From positions 62,001 through 126,000 of the forward strand of contig JAIEMJ010000006.1 in assembly GCA_019752335.1 (NCBI GenBank): 64,000 nt of DNA. The letters run 5' to 3'. Shown piece by piece: positions 53,252 through 62,623 of this stretch. The stretch comes from Bryobacteraceae bacterium (lineage in GTDB: Bacteria > Acidobacteriota > Terriglobia > Bryobacterales > Bryobacteraceae). Below the pieces are notes generated by a model that searched no databases, was not told where the DNA came from, and was given only the letters and a program-made list of their open reading frames with translations. Position 1 is the stretch's first letter; every line of letters begins with the position of its first letter. Both the position numbers and the translations under genes were made by a program.

Positions 53252-54256
53252 ATGGCTCCGGTATTGGAACTCGACAACCTACGTGTTCAGCTTGGCCGGC
53301 GGGAGATCCTGAAAGGGCTCTCCTGCCGGCTTGGCGTTTCTGGGGAAGGCGGCCGGGCGATTGGCTTGCTGGGTCCGAATGGGGCGGGCAAGAGCACGCT
53401 GATTCAGACGATGCTCGGCTTTCACGCTCCGCTGGCCGGCTCGGTGAAGCTCTTCGGCTTCGATTGCCACCGGCAGCCGAAGGAAGTCCGCGCGCGGCTG
53501 GGTTACATGCCGGAAAACGATTCGTTCATTGCGAATCTGACAGCGGTGACGTTCCTGCGCATGATGGGCGAGCTATCCGGGATGCCCCGAGGCGCGGCGC
53601 TCGAAAAAGCGCACGAGACGCTGTTTCATGTGGGGCTGGGCGAAGCGCGTTACCGGAAATTGGGGACTTACTCGCTGGGCATGAAACAAATGGCGAAGCT
53701 GGCCCAGGCGATCATCCACGGGCCGGAGCTCGTGATTCTCGACGAACCCACCAACGGCCTGGACCCCGCCGCGCGGCAACGGATGCTCACCTTGATCCAC
53801 GAAATTAAAGCCACGCATAAAATGCACGTGCTGCTTTGCTCGCACTTACTGCACGACGTGGAAGAGACCTGCGACGAAGTGTTAATTCTGAAGGACGGCA
53901 AGATCGTTCACCACGCGAACCTCGAAGAGGAGCGGCGCTCGAATCGCCGTTTTGTCGAACTGGAACTGGCCGGCGCTACCACTGGCTTTGCCGCGGCTTT
54001 GGGTACTCTGGGCGCCGCCGGCGTCGATGAAGGCGAGGGCCGCTGGCGAATCGTGCTGCCGGCGGATGTCGAAATCGGCGCGCTGTGGCGGCTCGCCGCG
54101 GAGCGGCACTTACAGGTGCGGAAGCTGACTTACCGGCGCGATACGCTCGAAGAGATCTTCCTGAAGGCGGTGGGCCACATCCGCGCCACGCCGGGCGATG
54201 CGAGTCCGCCGCCCTTGCCCGCGGCTCCCGTGGAGGTGACCCATGGCCGTTTATAG
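53252..54256 (+). CDS. ABC transporter ATP-binding protein
   Basis: 334 residues. Walker A is GPNGAGKST near residue 48, the signature is LGMKQMAKLAQAI, Walker B reads LVILDEPTNGLDP, and the switch His is in CSHLLHDVEETCDE. The C-terminal ~100 residues after the core are an added domain with an unclear role. Its stop overlaps the permease start by 14 bp. It works with the permease at 54243 as an ABC-2-type exporter. This gene carries several TTACT/GTAAGT words. Confidence 0.92.
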   Translation: MAPVLELDNLRVQLGRREILKGLSCRLGVSGEGGRAIGLLGPNGAGKSTLIQTMLGFHAPLAGSVKLFGFDCHRQPKEVRARLGYMPENDSFIANLTAVTFLRMMGELSGMPRGAALEKAHETLFHVGLGEARYRKLGTYSLGMKQMAKLAQAIIHGPELVILDEPTNGLDPAARQRMLTLIHEIKATHKMHVLLCSHLLHDVEETCDEVLILKDGKIVHHANLEEERRSNRRFVELELAGATTGFAAALGTLGAAGVDEGEGRWRIVLPADVEIGALWRLAAERHLQVRKLTYRRDTLEEIFLKAVGHIRATPGDASPPPLPAAPVEVTHGRL

Positions 54257-55109
54257 ACGCGGTTACCAACGCTACGAAGGCGCCCGGACCAGCAACTGGG
54301 ACCGGATCATGGTGCTGCCCCGCTACAGTTGGGGCGAACTGATGTCGCAACGGCTGGTGATTGGCGTGCTGATCGGCGCAACTTTCTGGCCGCTCCTCTG
54401 CTGCCTGTTTATTTACTTGTCCAACCATACGGAGTTACTCGCTGGCTTCGGCCAAGGCTTTCAGAAGTTCCTCGCCGTGGACGGGAGTTTCTTCCGCAAA
54501 TTTATGCAGGTGCAGAGTACCTTCGCCATCGGCCTGGCGGCCATGTGCGGGCCCGGCCTAATCGCGCCGGACCTAGCGAACAACGCCCTGCCTTTGTACT
54601 TCTCGCGGCCGATGTCGCGCTGGGAGTATGTGCTGGCCCGGCTAATTGTGCTGGCGGGCATGCTCTCCGCCATTACTTGGATTCCTGGTCTATTTATTTA
54701 TGGCATGCAAGTCAGCATGGCCGGCGGCGACTGGTTCGCGAAGTACTGGCACCTGGGCGCGGCCCTAGTAGTTGGCTTCTGGATGCTCGTGTTGCTGACT
54801 AGCTTAGTCGCGCTGGCCAGTTCTGCTTGGGTGAAGTGGCGCGTGGTGGCTGGCGCGCTGGTATTGGCCTTCTTCTTTGTCCTGGCCGGCGCTGCGACGA
54901 TGGTGAATGCAGTCTTCCAGGATTCGGCGGGCAGCTTGATCAATCCGATGTACTTACTCGGCCGTCTGTGGGCCGCCATGATGGGCATCGATGCTCCCGA
55001 CGAATCCGAGCCGGCGATCTTCTCCTGTATCTCTGCCCTGCTTGGCCTTTGTGGCCTGATGCTGATGGTGCTGGAACGCAAGTTGCGTCCGGTGGAGGTG
55101 GTGAAGTGA
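54243..55109 (+). CDS. ABC transporter permease (ABC-2 type)
   Basis: 288 residues. An amphipathic start ([19 protein letters not shown]) is followed by six hydrophobic helices. [20 protein letters not shown] is the conserved ABC-2 coupling region (R-P-x-x-R-x-E/Y). It overlaps the ATPase upstream by 14 bp and shares GTGA with the ATPase downstream, so all four ABC genes are translationally coupled. Substrate unknown. Confidence 0.9.
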   Translation: MAVYRRGYQRYEGARTSNWDRIMVLPRYSWGELMSQRLVIGVLIGATFWPLLCCLFIYLSNHTELLAGFGQGFQKFLAVDGSFFRKFMQVQSTFAIGLAAMCGPGLIAPDLANNALPLYFSRPMSRWEYVLARLIVLAGMLSAITWIPGLFIYGMQVSMAGGDWFAKYWHLGAALVVGFWMLVLLTSLVALASSAWVKWRVVAGALVLAFFFVLAGAATMVNAVFQDSAGSLINPMYLLGRLWAAMMGIDAPDESEPAIFSCISALLGLCGLMLMVLERKLRPVEVVK

Positions 55110-56035
55110 GTCAGGAAATCGTCTTCAGCGAAGTATCGAAGTTCTACGGCGAAGTGCTGGGCGTGAACCGCGTCTCGCTCAACGTCCCTCCCGGCATCAC
55201 CAGCTTGGTAGGCCCCAACGGCAGCGGCAAAACGACCCTGATGAATCTGATGTGCGGCCTGATCCAGGCTGACCAGGGCACGATTTCGGTGCGCGGCATG
55301 TCGCCACGCAACCCGGAACAACTCATGCGGCGCACTGGCTACTGCACGCAGTTCGACGCCGCGCCACGCGGCTACACGGGCTATCAGTTCGTGTCGGCGG
55401 CACTGCTGCTGCACGGCTACTCGCCGGCCGAAGCCGACGAACGCACGTGGAAAGCGATTGATCGCGTGAATCTGCGCGAAGCGGCCATGCGTAAGGTGGC
55501 GGGCTATTCGAAGGGTATGCGGCAGCGCATTCGCCTGGCGCAATCGATCGCGCATGAGCCCGACGTGCTGATTCTGGACGAGCCGCTGAATGGCCTGGAT
55601 CCGCTGGTGCGCGCCGAGACCATCGCGCTCTTCCGCGAGTTCGCCGCGTTGGGCCGGCACGTCATTCTTTCGAGCCATGTCTTGCAAGAAGTGGACGTGA
55701 TCTCGGACCAGGTGATCCTCATCGCCAACGGCTCCATCATCGCCGAAGGGCAGATTCATAACGTTCGCGAGGAGATGACGGAGCATCCGAGCCAGTTCCT
55801 GATTCGTTGTCCGGACGCCGCCCGCGTAGCTTCCTTGCTCTTCGCCGAGGACCATATCACTGAAGTTCGCTTACATTCGGACCGCCAAGGCCTGTTGGTA
55901 CTCACGCGCTCTCGCGAGCGCTTCTCGGAGTTACTCAACCAGATCGTCCTGGGTGGGCAGAATATTGAAAGCATCGTACAGGCCGACGCCAATGTCGACT
56001 CGTTGTATGAGTATCTCATCGGAGGCGGACGCTAA
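55106..56035 (+). CDS. ABC transporter ATP-binding protein (second)
   Basis: 309 residues from the GTG at 55106, which overlaps the permease stop (GTGA). The longer frame upstream is a shadow of the permease. Walker A reads GPNGSGKTT near residue 34, the signature is [15 protein letters not shown], Walker B reads [13 protein letters not shown], and the switch His is in [14 protein letters not shown]. It pairs with the following permease, which starts 1 bp after its stop. Confidence 0.93.
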   Translation: MSQEIVFSEVSKFYGEVLGVNRVSLNVPPGITSLVGPNGSGKTTLMNLMCGLIQADQGTISVRGMSPRNPEQLMRRTGYCTQFDAAPRGYTGYQFVSAALLLHGYSPAEADERTWKAIDRVNLREAAMRKVAGYSKGMRQRIRLAQSIAHEPDVLILDEPLNGLDPLVRAETIALFREFAALGRHVILSSHVLQEVDVISDQVILIANGSIIAEGQIHNVREEMTEHPSQFLIRCPDAARVASLLFAEDHITEVRLHSDRQGLLVLTRSRERFSELLNQIVLGGQNIESIVQADANVDSLYEYLIGGGR

Positions 56036-56036
56036 C

Positions 56037-57098
56037 ATGAGTCGCTGGGTGCAACAGATCACCACTATTGCCCGCCTGGAAGCCAGTAAGGCTTTTTTTT
56101 CGAAGCGTGGCCTGTGGGTTTATTTACTCGCCTTGTTTCCCGCGGTGATTTTCTTCGGCCACGGCTTGGATATCAAGTGGAAGCGGCAAAGCTGGAATGA
56201 CCGGATCGTGGCGCGGGAGAAGATCGAAAGCGTGCAGATCGGTGAGCGCGCCGTCGATGTCAAAACACGTCTCGGATCACCTTTGCGGGACTTCGAATAT
56301 CGCAGCCGCGACGAGGATCGTGAAGTGAGCCGCCGCTTCCTGGAGTATTTCGACGGTCAGCGCCGCCATCAGCTCCATTTCGAGAACGGGTTACTCAAAG
56401 ACAAGAGCGTGCGCTCGCTTGCTTCGCTGGAGGAGGATACGCAGGTGTTCGCGGGAGTATTTCAGTACTTCTACCTGCGCCTGGCGATTTTCTTTGGCTG
56501 CCTGGGTATTTTTATGAACTTATTCCGCGGCGAGATGCTGGATAAGACGCTGCATTTCTGGTTTCTCGCTCCGGTGCGGCGCGAGGTTCTCCTGGCGGGA
56601 AAATACGGCGCTGGACTGTTGGCCTCGGCCGTGATTTTCGGTGGCGGCACGATCCTGACGTTCTTCGCGATGCTGTCGGCGCTTGATCCCGCCGACGTGC
56701 AGGCCTACTGGCAGGGCCCCGCGGCTTCGCATCTCTTCTGGTATACGGCTTCGGCGATTCTGGGCTGCGTCGGCTACGGCAGCGTCTTTCTGGCGGCTGG
56801 CCTGTTACTGAAGAACCCCATTGCCCCGGCGTCGATGATCCTTTTGTGGGAAAGCATCAACGGCTTTTTGCCGGTGGTCCTGCAAAAGCTGAGCGTCCTG
56901 TACTACGTGCAATCGCTCTGCCCGATTCCGCCGCCGACGGACAAAGACATGCCTGCCGCGCTGCGTCTGCTGTTGGCCCCGGCCGAACCCGCTCCCGCCG
57001 CGCTGGCCATTCTGGGGCTGCTGGGCGTGACGGCGCTGGTGCTCTGGGTCGCGAGCCAAGCGGTGAAGCGGCTCGAAGTGAATTACTCCACCGAATAA
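56037..57098 (+). CDS. ABC transporter permease (second, ABC-2 type)
   Basis: 353 residues from the ATG at 56037. The first helix is followed by a ~100-residue soluble segment with no clear family (KWKRQSWNDRIVAREKIES through SLASLEEDTQ). Five more hydrophobic helices complete the ABC-2 fold (RGEMLDKTLHFWFLAPVRREVLLAGK is the coupling loop). The soluble insert is unusual for this family and may sense substrate. Its 3' end meets the opposing lipase gene with 1 bp between stops. Confidence 0.88.
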   Translation: MSRWVQQITTIARLEASKAFFSKRGLWVYLLALFPAVIFFGHGLDIKWKRQSWNDRIVAREKIESVQIGERAVDVKTRLGSPLRDFEYRSRDEDREVSRRFLEYFDGQRRHQLHFENGLLKDKSVRSLASLEEDTQVFAGVFQYFYLRLAIFFGCLGIFMNLFRGEMLDKTLHFWFLAPVRREVLLAGKYGAGLLASAVIFGGGTILTFFAMLSALDPADVQAYWQGPAASHLFWYTASAILGCVGYGSVFLAAGLLLKNPIAPASMILLWESINGFLPVVLQKLSVLYYVQSLCPIPPPTDKDMPAALRLLLAPAEPAPAALAILGLLGVTALVLWVASQAVKRLEVNYSTE

Positions 57099-57099
57099 G

Positions 57100-59202
57100 C
57101 TAATTTGCGGGCCGGTTCAGCGTTTCGGGTAAGAGCGCGGGCGGACCTTCGAAAATCGTGCGTCCGCCAAACAACGGCGCGATCAGCGGATTCACATTCG
57201 GCACAGTTTCCATGCCGGAGGTAAGGAAGGCAAAGACCTGTCCGATGGCAGCGGCGCCGACCGCTTGCGTCTGCGCCGGGCCCTGCGGCACCAGGAACGA
57301 ATGCGGATCGTTGCTGACGCCGGGCACCGTTTGGCGCACGAGGTCGTAGCGGTAAAGCATGGTCTGCTCGCGCAGATTCGCCGCGCGGATCAGGCGCGAG
57401 GTAGAGGGGTTTGCGGCGGTTTGGTCGCCCCAGGCCATCTGGAAGAGAATGCGCTTTACGCTGATGCCAGGTAGCGTCGCTGACTTCAAATAGCGGCCGT
57501 AGAAGATGGGCGCGCCCGGATTTTCCAGCCACTCGGCCCGGTCCCAGAAATCCTGGATGGCGCGGGCGCCGGGCTCGCTCAAGAGGCTTACCGGCTGATA
57601 GCGGAGTGGCATTTGGTCCACATAGCTGAGCCCCCGATTCAGGAGTACCGGCTGACGTAAGCCCAGCGCCAAGGTCGCGACGAGCTGGAAGCTAGCGCTG
57701 GTCGCGAGGCGGCCCGTCTCGATGCCGGAGCCGGGCGGGACGTTGAGGACGCCAGCGGTAACGTCGGGTTCGGTGGCCAGCAGCAGCGTGCCGTACATGC
57801 CGCCCAGGCTCTGGCCCAGGTAGTGAATCGTGCCGGGATCGAGATCGCGGCGGCCGTCGCCGTCCAGGTCAAACCCGTCTCGGATGGCGTGGACCAATTG
57901 CATATAGTCGAGGGCCGTTTGCCGCAGGCAATCGCGGGTCAGAACCGGCGCGCCAGCCGCGACGATGACGCAGCCCTCAAAAGCGTCGATGGCGCCACCG
58001 CCATCCGTGTCGACGCCCCGGCCCGGAGCGGGCACTTCCACCGTCGTGCTGCCTTGGGTAAATACGTAGCTGGACTCCGGCCCGTAGCCATGGCCCACCG
58101 CGCTGATTGCCACCACCGCGTAGCCCGTTGAGTTCAGCGCCGCGATCAACGACGGCATGCCCAGGCGGCTGTCGCCGAGCCCGTGTCCCGCCAGCAGCAC
58201 CGGGTAGCCATTCGGCGGCGCGGGCGTGTTTGGATACCAGACGTGGCCGTGGATCTCTTCACTGGCCATCGGCGCGTTGACGGGCTCGCCGCTGGGCACG
58301 GTGGGAATCACTCCCGTGGGCGTCAGAAACCTGGGCGAGCGGAAAGCGAAGAAGGCCAGGCGGCCCGTGTTCGCCAGTTGCCCGGGGGCCAACGGCAAGG
58401 TTTCGTCGTTGAAGCGCGTGCCGTTGGTGCGCACCTGCTGACGGTACACCACCCGCGTGATGGTGTTCGCGGTGAGGATGGCCGAGGTACGGCGGACGGC
58501 CGTCGGGAAGAGCTGCACCACGCGGCGCGCCTCTTCGAGGAACGCAGTGCTGGACATCGCCGTAAAGAGGCTGGCGCCGACGATGCGCCGTCCGGCCAAC
58601 TGCGCGCCGGCCAGCGCCGCCGTGCGGTCCACCGCGGCCCGCAGGCGCGTGCAGTAGTCGCCGCCTACGCGGCCCGCCAGGCAGCTTTCGTAGCCCTCAT
58701 GCGACTCCAGCGCGTCGCCCACCGCGTCGCGGACCCCGCTCGTCACCAGCAGCAGGTACTGCCGGCCGCCCTCCAGAATCTCATCCGGCTTGGCGAAGCC
58801 GGTATTCGTCGCGGCGTCGTACACCAGCTCGTTCACCGGCGTCAGCTTGCCCGCCGGATACACCGGTACGCGGCCGGGCACGGGATCGAGCCAGGCAATG
58901 TAGACATGGTCGCGCAAGGTCTCCGGCTGAATCGGCGCGGTGAAGCGCAGGGTGAGGCGCGCGTTCTGATTGAAGCCGTCGAACTGATTGAGCTGCGTGA
59001 TCTCGGCACAGTCACTGGCCCGTCCGGCGCATTCGCCCAACGGCAGGCTCACGCGGCGGCCGGTGCGTTGCCGTGCGTCCGGCGTGGTGAGAAAGTCAGT
59101 CGGGAAGGGGCCTACTTCGGGATTGCGCGGGTCAAAGTCGACGCGGGTATTGGCGGCGGGCGCCAGCAGGGCGCAGGACAGGGCAAGCAAACAGAGACGC
59201 AT
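57100..59202 (-). CDS. Secreted alpha/beta hydrolase, bacterial virulence-lipase-like
   Basis: 700 residues with signal peptide MRLCLLALSCALLAPAAN. An N-terminal beta domain covers about residues 20-310, and the hydrolase core begins near HVWYPNTPAPPNGYPVLLAGHG. The nucleophile is Ser in HYLGQSLGGMYGT, and the HSF near NDPHSFLVPQG is a candidate for the catalytic His. FDLDGDGRRDLDPG looks like a calcium-binding loop (D-x-D-G-D). Substrate is likely a lipid or ester. It lies 5 bp after an anti-sigma-like gene, with which it may be cotranscribed. Confidence 0.8.
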   Translation of the reverse strand: MRLCLLALSCALLAPAANTRVDFDPRNPEVGPFPTDFLTTPDARQRTGRRVSLPLGECAGRASDCAEITQLNQFDGFNQNARLTLRFTAPIQPETLRDHVYIAWLDPVPGRVPVYPAGKLTPVNELVYDAATNTGFAKPDEILEGGRQYLLLVTSGVRDAVGDALESHEGYESCLAGRVGGDYCTRLRAAVDRTAALAGAQLAGRRIVGASLFTAMSSTAFLEEARRVVQLFPTAVRRTSAILTANTITRVVYRQQVRTNGTRFNDETLPLAPGQLANTGRLAFFAFRSPRFLTPTGVIPTVPSGEPVNAPMASEEIHGHVWYPNTPAPPNGYPVLLAGHGLGDSRLGMPSLIAALNSTGYAVVAISAVGHGYGPESSYVFTQGSTTVEVPAPGRGVDTDGGGAIDAFEGCVIVAAGAPVLTRDCLRQTALDYMQLVHAIRDGFDLDGDGRRDLDPGTIHYLGQSLGGMYGTLLLATEPDVTAGVLNVPPGSGIETGRLATSASFQLVATLALGLRQPVLLNRGLSYVDQMPLRYQPVSLLSEPGARAIQDFWDRAEWLENPGAPIFYGRYLKSATLPGISVKRILFQMAWGDQTAANPSTSRLIRAANLREQTMLYRYDLVRQTVPGVSNDPHSFLVPQGPAQTQAVGAAAIGQVFAFLTSGMETVPNVNPLIAPLFGGRTIFEGPPALLPETLNRPAN

Positions 59203-59207
59203 GTCCG

Positions 59208-59825
59208 TTATTGTGACGCAGGTGTAGCGGTGGCGAGCAATTCTTTTCGTTCGGAAACCACCACGCCGCCCGGCGCTTCGCGCGTAATGGCAAAGCCGGT
59301 AGCGTCGCGCACCGGCAAAGCCGCGCGGATCGGGATGCGCGTTTCGCCGTGCGTGTCGACGCTGAAGACGCCGCCATCCACGGGATAGCGCGAGTCCCGC
59401 GCGCGGTCAAAGATCCAGAGCTGGTAGACGCTTTGCCGCGCGTCGTTGGGCGGCAGGCCGGAAACCAGCAGGTAGCCGCTTTGCTGTTCGGCGTTCCACA
59501 CGGCCTCGCCCGCCAAGGAGCCTTGCCAGCGCAAGCGCCGCGTAGCCGGATGATGGTCCAGCCTGGTTTCCGCGCTCTCCCACGTCGCAAGGAAGAAGGC
59601 CAAGGCGAGCACCACGGCCACCATCCACGCGCTGCCCCGGCCCCAACGGCGTTCCTTCGCCGCGCGCCGGAGTAGGCGGTCGCGCAGATCCGGTAGTGGC
59701 TCGAAGTCACTCTCCTTCACCTCCGGATGCTGCCGCAGCAGTTCCGCCAACTCCCGCGCCTCCTCCGGCGACAGACCCGCAATGGCGCGCAGGGCCAACA
59801 ACTCGGCCAAGCGTTCCGGCATCAT
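59208..59825 (-). CDS. RskA-like anti-sigma protein without adjacent sigma factor
   Basis: 205 residues from the ATG at 59825 (MMPERLAELLALRAIAGLSP). A longer start at 59903 would overlap the divergent hydrolase gene. An N-terminal helical part without a zinc finger is followed by one transmembrane helix (about 67-84) and an RskA-type C-terminal domain (QSVYQLWIFDRARDSRYPVDGG). The usual partner sigma factor is not in the neighbourhood, so it may act on a sigma gene elsewhere. It precedes the secreted hydrolase by 5 bp. Confidence 0.75.
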   Translation of the reverse strand: MMPERLAELLALRAIAGLSPEEARELAELLRQHPEVKESDFEPLPDLRDRLLRRAAKERRWGRGSAWMVAVVLALAFFLATWESAETRLDHHPATRRLRWQGSLAGEAVWNAEQQSGYLLVSGLPPNDARQSVYQLWIFDRARDSRYPVDGGVFSVDTHGETRIPIRAALPVRDATGFAITREAPGGVVVSERKELLATATPASQ

Positions 59826-59868
59826 GTTGGTATTTACGGAATCGCGGTGCGAACGGTTTTCAGCTAGC

Positions 59869-61572
59869 ATGAAGTCCATGCGCTTCTCCCTAGTTGGATT
59901 CATGGCCCTGGCTCTCTGCGCTCAGGATGCCCGCAACATAGAGATGCCCCACACGGATACGCACTTCACGGCGCCGGCGTACGCGACACTCGACGCCTGG
60001 AAGGCACAACGCGCGCATCTGCAAAAGCAGGTGCTTTCCGCCGCCGGCCTGCTGCCTTACCCGGAGCGCTGTGACCTGAAGCCCGCCATCTTCGGCCGCC
60101 TGGAGCGCAACGGCTATTCCATCGAGAAGGTGCTGATCCAGACGCTGCCCGGCTACTACCTGGGCGGCAATCTGTACCGTCCGCTGGGGAAGCCGGGCAA
60201 GCATCCGGCCATCCTGTCGCCGCACGGCCACTGGAGCTACGGGCGCTTGGAGCATCAGCCCGCCGCGTCGGTGCCGGCGCGCGCGATTAACCTGGCGCGG
60301 CAAGGCTTCGTCGTCTTCGCCTACGACATGGTCGGCTACAACGACACCATTCAGACGCCGCACGCCTTTGGCGGACCCCGCGAGCAATTGTGGGGCTTCG
60401 GTCCGCTAGGCTTGCAACTCTGGAACTCGATTCGCGCCCTGGACTTTGTCGCGGGTCTGCCGGATGTCGACGCCCAGCGCCTCGGCGCCACCGGCGCCTC
60501 CGGCGGCGCGACCCAAGTATTTCTGCTCACCGCCGTCGACGATCGCATTCGCGCTGCCGTGCCCGTGAATATGATCTCGTCGATCATGCAAGGCGGGTCA
60601 CCGTGCGAGAACGCGCCGGGGCTGCGCTTCGACACGTTCAACGTCGAGTTCGGCCGCATGATCGCTCCCCGGCCCTTGTTGATGATCTCCGCCAGCGGCG
60701 ATTGGACGCGCAATAACCTGAAGGAAGAGGTCCCCGCCGTACGCCAGGTTTATGCGCTGCACGATGCGGTCGCTCAACTGGACTCGATCCAGATCGACGC
60801 GCCGCACAACTACAATCTGGCCAGCCGCAACGCCATGTACCCGTTCTTCGCCAAGCACCTGCTGGGCGCGGCGAACCCGGAGACGTTTCAGGAGAAGCCG
60901 GTGAGCGTGGAAGGCCTGGCCGACATGCTGGCGCTCCACGGTCGCGCGCTGCCGGCCGGCGCGCTGACTTACGCGCAGCTCTTCGCGCAATGGGTGGCCT
61001 CCGCGCAGAAGCAGTTACAGCCGTCGCGCGAACGGCTGGCGTTGGTGTTCGGCTTGGATTCGGTGAGCCCGGTCACCAGCCAGACGGAAGGCGAACTCAC
61101 GGTGCTGTCACGCCAGAGTAAGAGTGATCGGGTCACTGGCATCGTGACGGGCGCGCGGCCGCGCGTGATCGTCGTGCATCCTACCGGCGCCACCGAGGCT
61201 ACGAGGCCCGCGGAGCCTGCCTTGCTGCTCACCACCTTTCAGACCGGGCGCAGCAAGGCCCGGCGCGAAAGCCCGAAGAAGTATCACCTGACGTTCAACC
61301 GCTCCGACGATGCGAATCGCGTGCAGGACATTGTGACGGCGATCCGTTACTTGCATGCCGAGTCGCCCACGCCGCAGATTGAGTTGCGCTGCACGGAGAC
61401 GGCGGCCATCTGGTGTACCTTCGCCGCGGCCATGTCGCCGGTTCCGGTGAAGCTCAACGCGCCCCTGGGCGCCTTCCGCGGCACTGACCAGCAGTATCTC
61501 GACGAGTTCTTCGTCCCCGGTATCCAGCGCGCCGGCGGCTTATCCGCCGCTTTGGCCCTATTGAAGCGGTAA
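59869..61572 (+). CDS. Secreted alpha/beta hydrolase (acetyl-xylan-esterase-like)
   Basis: 567 residues from the ATG at 59869 (a second ATG at 59878 is also possible). The signal peptide is short (MRFSLVGFMALALCAQ). The hydrolase fold opens LPGYYLGGNLYRPLGKPGKHPAILSPHGHW. The Ser nucleophile lies in GATGASGGATQ, the acid in SASGDWTRNN, and the His in DAPHNYN. This resembles acetyl xylan esterase/dienelactone-hydrolase-type enzymes. The C-terminal ~200 residues are a second, hydrolase-like part of unknown role. It is divergent from the anti-sigma gene, with a 43-bp gap. Confidence 0.8.
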   Translation: MKSMRFSLVGFMALALCAQDARNIEMPHTDTHFTAPAYATLDAWKAQRAHLQKQVLSAAGLLPYPERCDLKPAIFGRLERNGYSIEKVLIQTLPGYYLGGNLYRPLGKPGKHPAILSPHGHWSYGRLEHQPAASVPARAINLARQGFVVFAYDMVGYNDTIQTPHAFGGPREQLWGFGPLGLQLWNSIRALDFVAGLPDVDAQRLGATGASGGATQVFLLTAVDDRIRAAVPVNMISSIMQGGSPCENAPGLRFDTFNVEFGRMIAPRPLLMISASGDWTRNNLKEEVPAVRQVYALHDAVAQLDSIQIDAPHNYNLASRNAMYPFFAKHLLGAANPETFQEKPVSVEGLADMLALHGRALPAGALTYAQLFAQWVASAQKQLQPSRERLALVFGLDSVSPVTSQTEGELTVLSRQSKSDRVTGIVTGARPRVIVVHPTGATEATRPAEPALLLTTFQTGRSKARRESPKKYHLTFNRSDDANRVQDIVTAIRYLHAESPTPQIELRCTETAAIWCTFAAAMSPVPVKLNAPLGAFRGTDQQYLDEFFVPGIQRAGGLSAALALLKR

Positions 61573-61582
61573 GATAGGGCGC

Positions 61583-62008
61583 ATGCTGAGTTTGCTGCTG
61601 TGCGCGGTGCTGGCGGACGAGTCTGCCTGGGACAAAGTGCGTGCCGTCGAGCCCGGCGCCGAACTGCGCATTTACCGGCGTGCCGTGAAGGAGCCCGTGG
61701 TGGCCAAGCTCGACGAGGCCACCGAGGATCACCTGATCATCGTGCTGCGCGACGAGCAGATCGCGATTCGCCGGGCTGAGATCGACCGGATTGATCGCCG
61801 CCCGCGGCTCGCCAGCGGCCGGGTGGCCATTGTGCCGCGGAAGATGACGCGGGTGAATCCGAGCGAACAGGGCCAGCCCGTGGTGCAGGGTACCTCGGCG
61901 TCTACGGCGCTGGCGAACGCCGCGCGCACGGATACTTTGTCCATTCGTAGCAAGCCGCCCTTTGAATTTCTTTATCGACGGCCTACCTCGTTGCCGAAGC
62001 AGGAGTGA
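61583..62008 (+). CDS. Small secreted protein of unknown function
   Basis: 141 residues; the start MLSLLLCAVLADES resembles a short signal peptide. A small beta domain follows (GAELRIYRRAVKEPVVAKLDE, DHLIIVLRDEQIAIRRAEIDRID), like an SH3-type barrel or LSm-like fold. The tail is Ser/Thr/Ala-rich. I do not recognise a family. It starts 10 bp after the hydrolase stop and is probably cotranscribed. Confidence 0.6.
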   Translation: MLSLLLCAVLADESAWDKVRAVEPGAELRIYRRAVKEPVVAKLDEATEDHLIIVLRDEQIAIRRAEIDRIDRRPRLASGRVAIVPRKMTRVNPSEQGQPVVQGTSASTALANAARTDTLSIRSKPPFEFLYRRPTSLPKQE

Positions 62009-62087
62009 AGAAAAAGCGGCCTTTGACAGAAGCTCGCGGCGAGTAGTAAATTAGCCCATCCGAGAGAAGTGTCCTGGAGGGATCGTC

Positions 62088-62623
62088 GTGAGAGTACTAG
62101 CCCGCTTTGTTTGCATCAGTGGATTGTTTTTATTCAGTTTTTCTTCGCCAGCAGCCACCATTACCGGCCCGCCGCAGTTACCGAACAACGAATTGAATAA
62201 TTCAAATCATGGAATTCAGTTTACCGCCGTGGTGAACAGCATCCTCACCGGGTTCACTTACAATTACCAGGGCCAAGCCGATACCGTGGTGCTGCGTACC
62301 GGTGGCAATGTTGTGCAGTCAGCGGCGATCCCGGTGGGCGGCGCCAACCCCTCGACGTTTAATGCGGTCGTATCCTGGGCGCTGACGTCGGGCACGGTGT
62401 ATCAGTTGCTGGGCACTACCCGCAGCAATGGGCGCTTTTCGGACAGTGTTACTTTCCCGGTGTCGAACACCGACATTTCCGTCACCAGCGGCATTTTTCC
62501 GACACTGTCTTCGCTGATTTCTGGGGCGACTTCACCAACATCACCACGGCGCCGGTGCCGGAGCCGTCGACGTGGCTACTGACGCTCGCCGGCTTGGGCT
62601 TGGCGCTACGCCGCCGGCGCTAA
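62088..62623 (+). pseudogene. PEP-CTERM protein, frameshifted near its C-terminus
   Basis: GTG start with GGAGGG ahead. The signal peptide (MRVLARFVCISGLFLFSF) and a beta domain read normally to SGIFP. Then the frame switches: SDTVFADFWGDFTNITTAP, VPEPSTW, a hydrophobic helix and LRRRR at TAA 62621-62623, the PEP-CTERM signal, are in the next frame. Adding one T to the run of five Ts at 62494-62498 restores a 178-residue protein. It could be a real loss of surface sorting, phase variation or a homopolymer sequencing error. As it stands, the product ends at 62582 without its sorting signal. Confidence 0.8.

Noticed and set aside
54698-55855. 385-residue open frame on the minus strand
   Set aside because: Antisense to the ABC permease and ATPase genes, whose motifs are complete.
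58183-59388. 401-residue open frame on the plus strand
   Set aside because: Antisense to the secreted lipase-like gene, with Arg/Gly-rich composition typical of a shadow.
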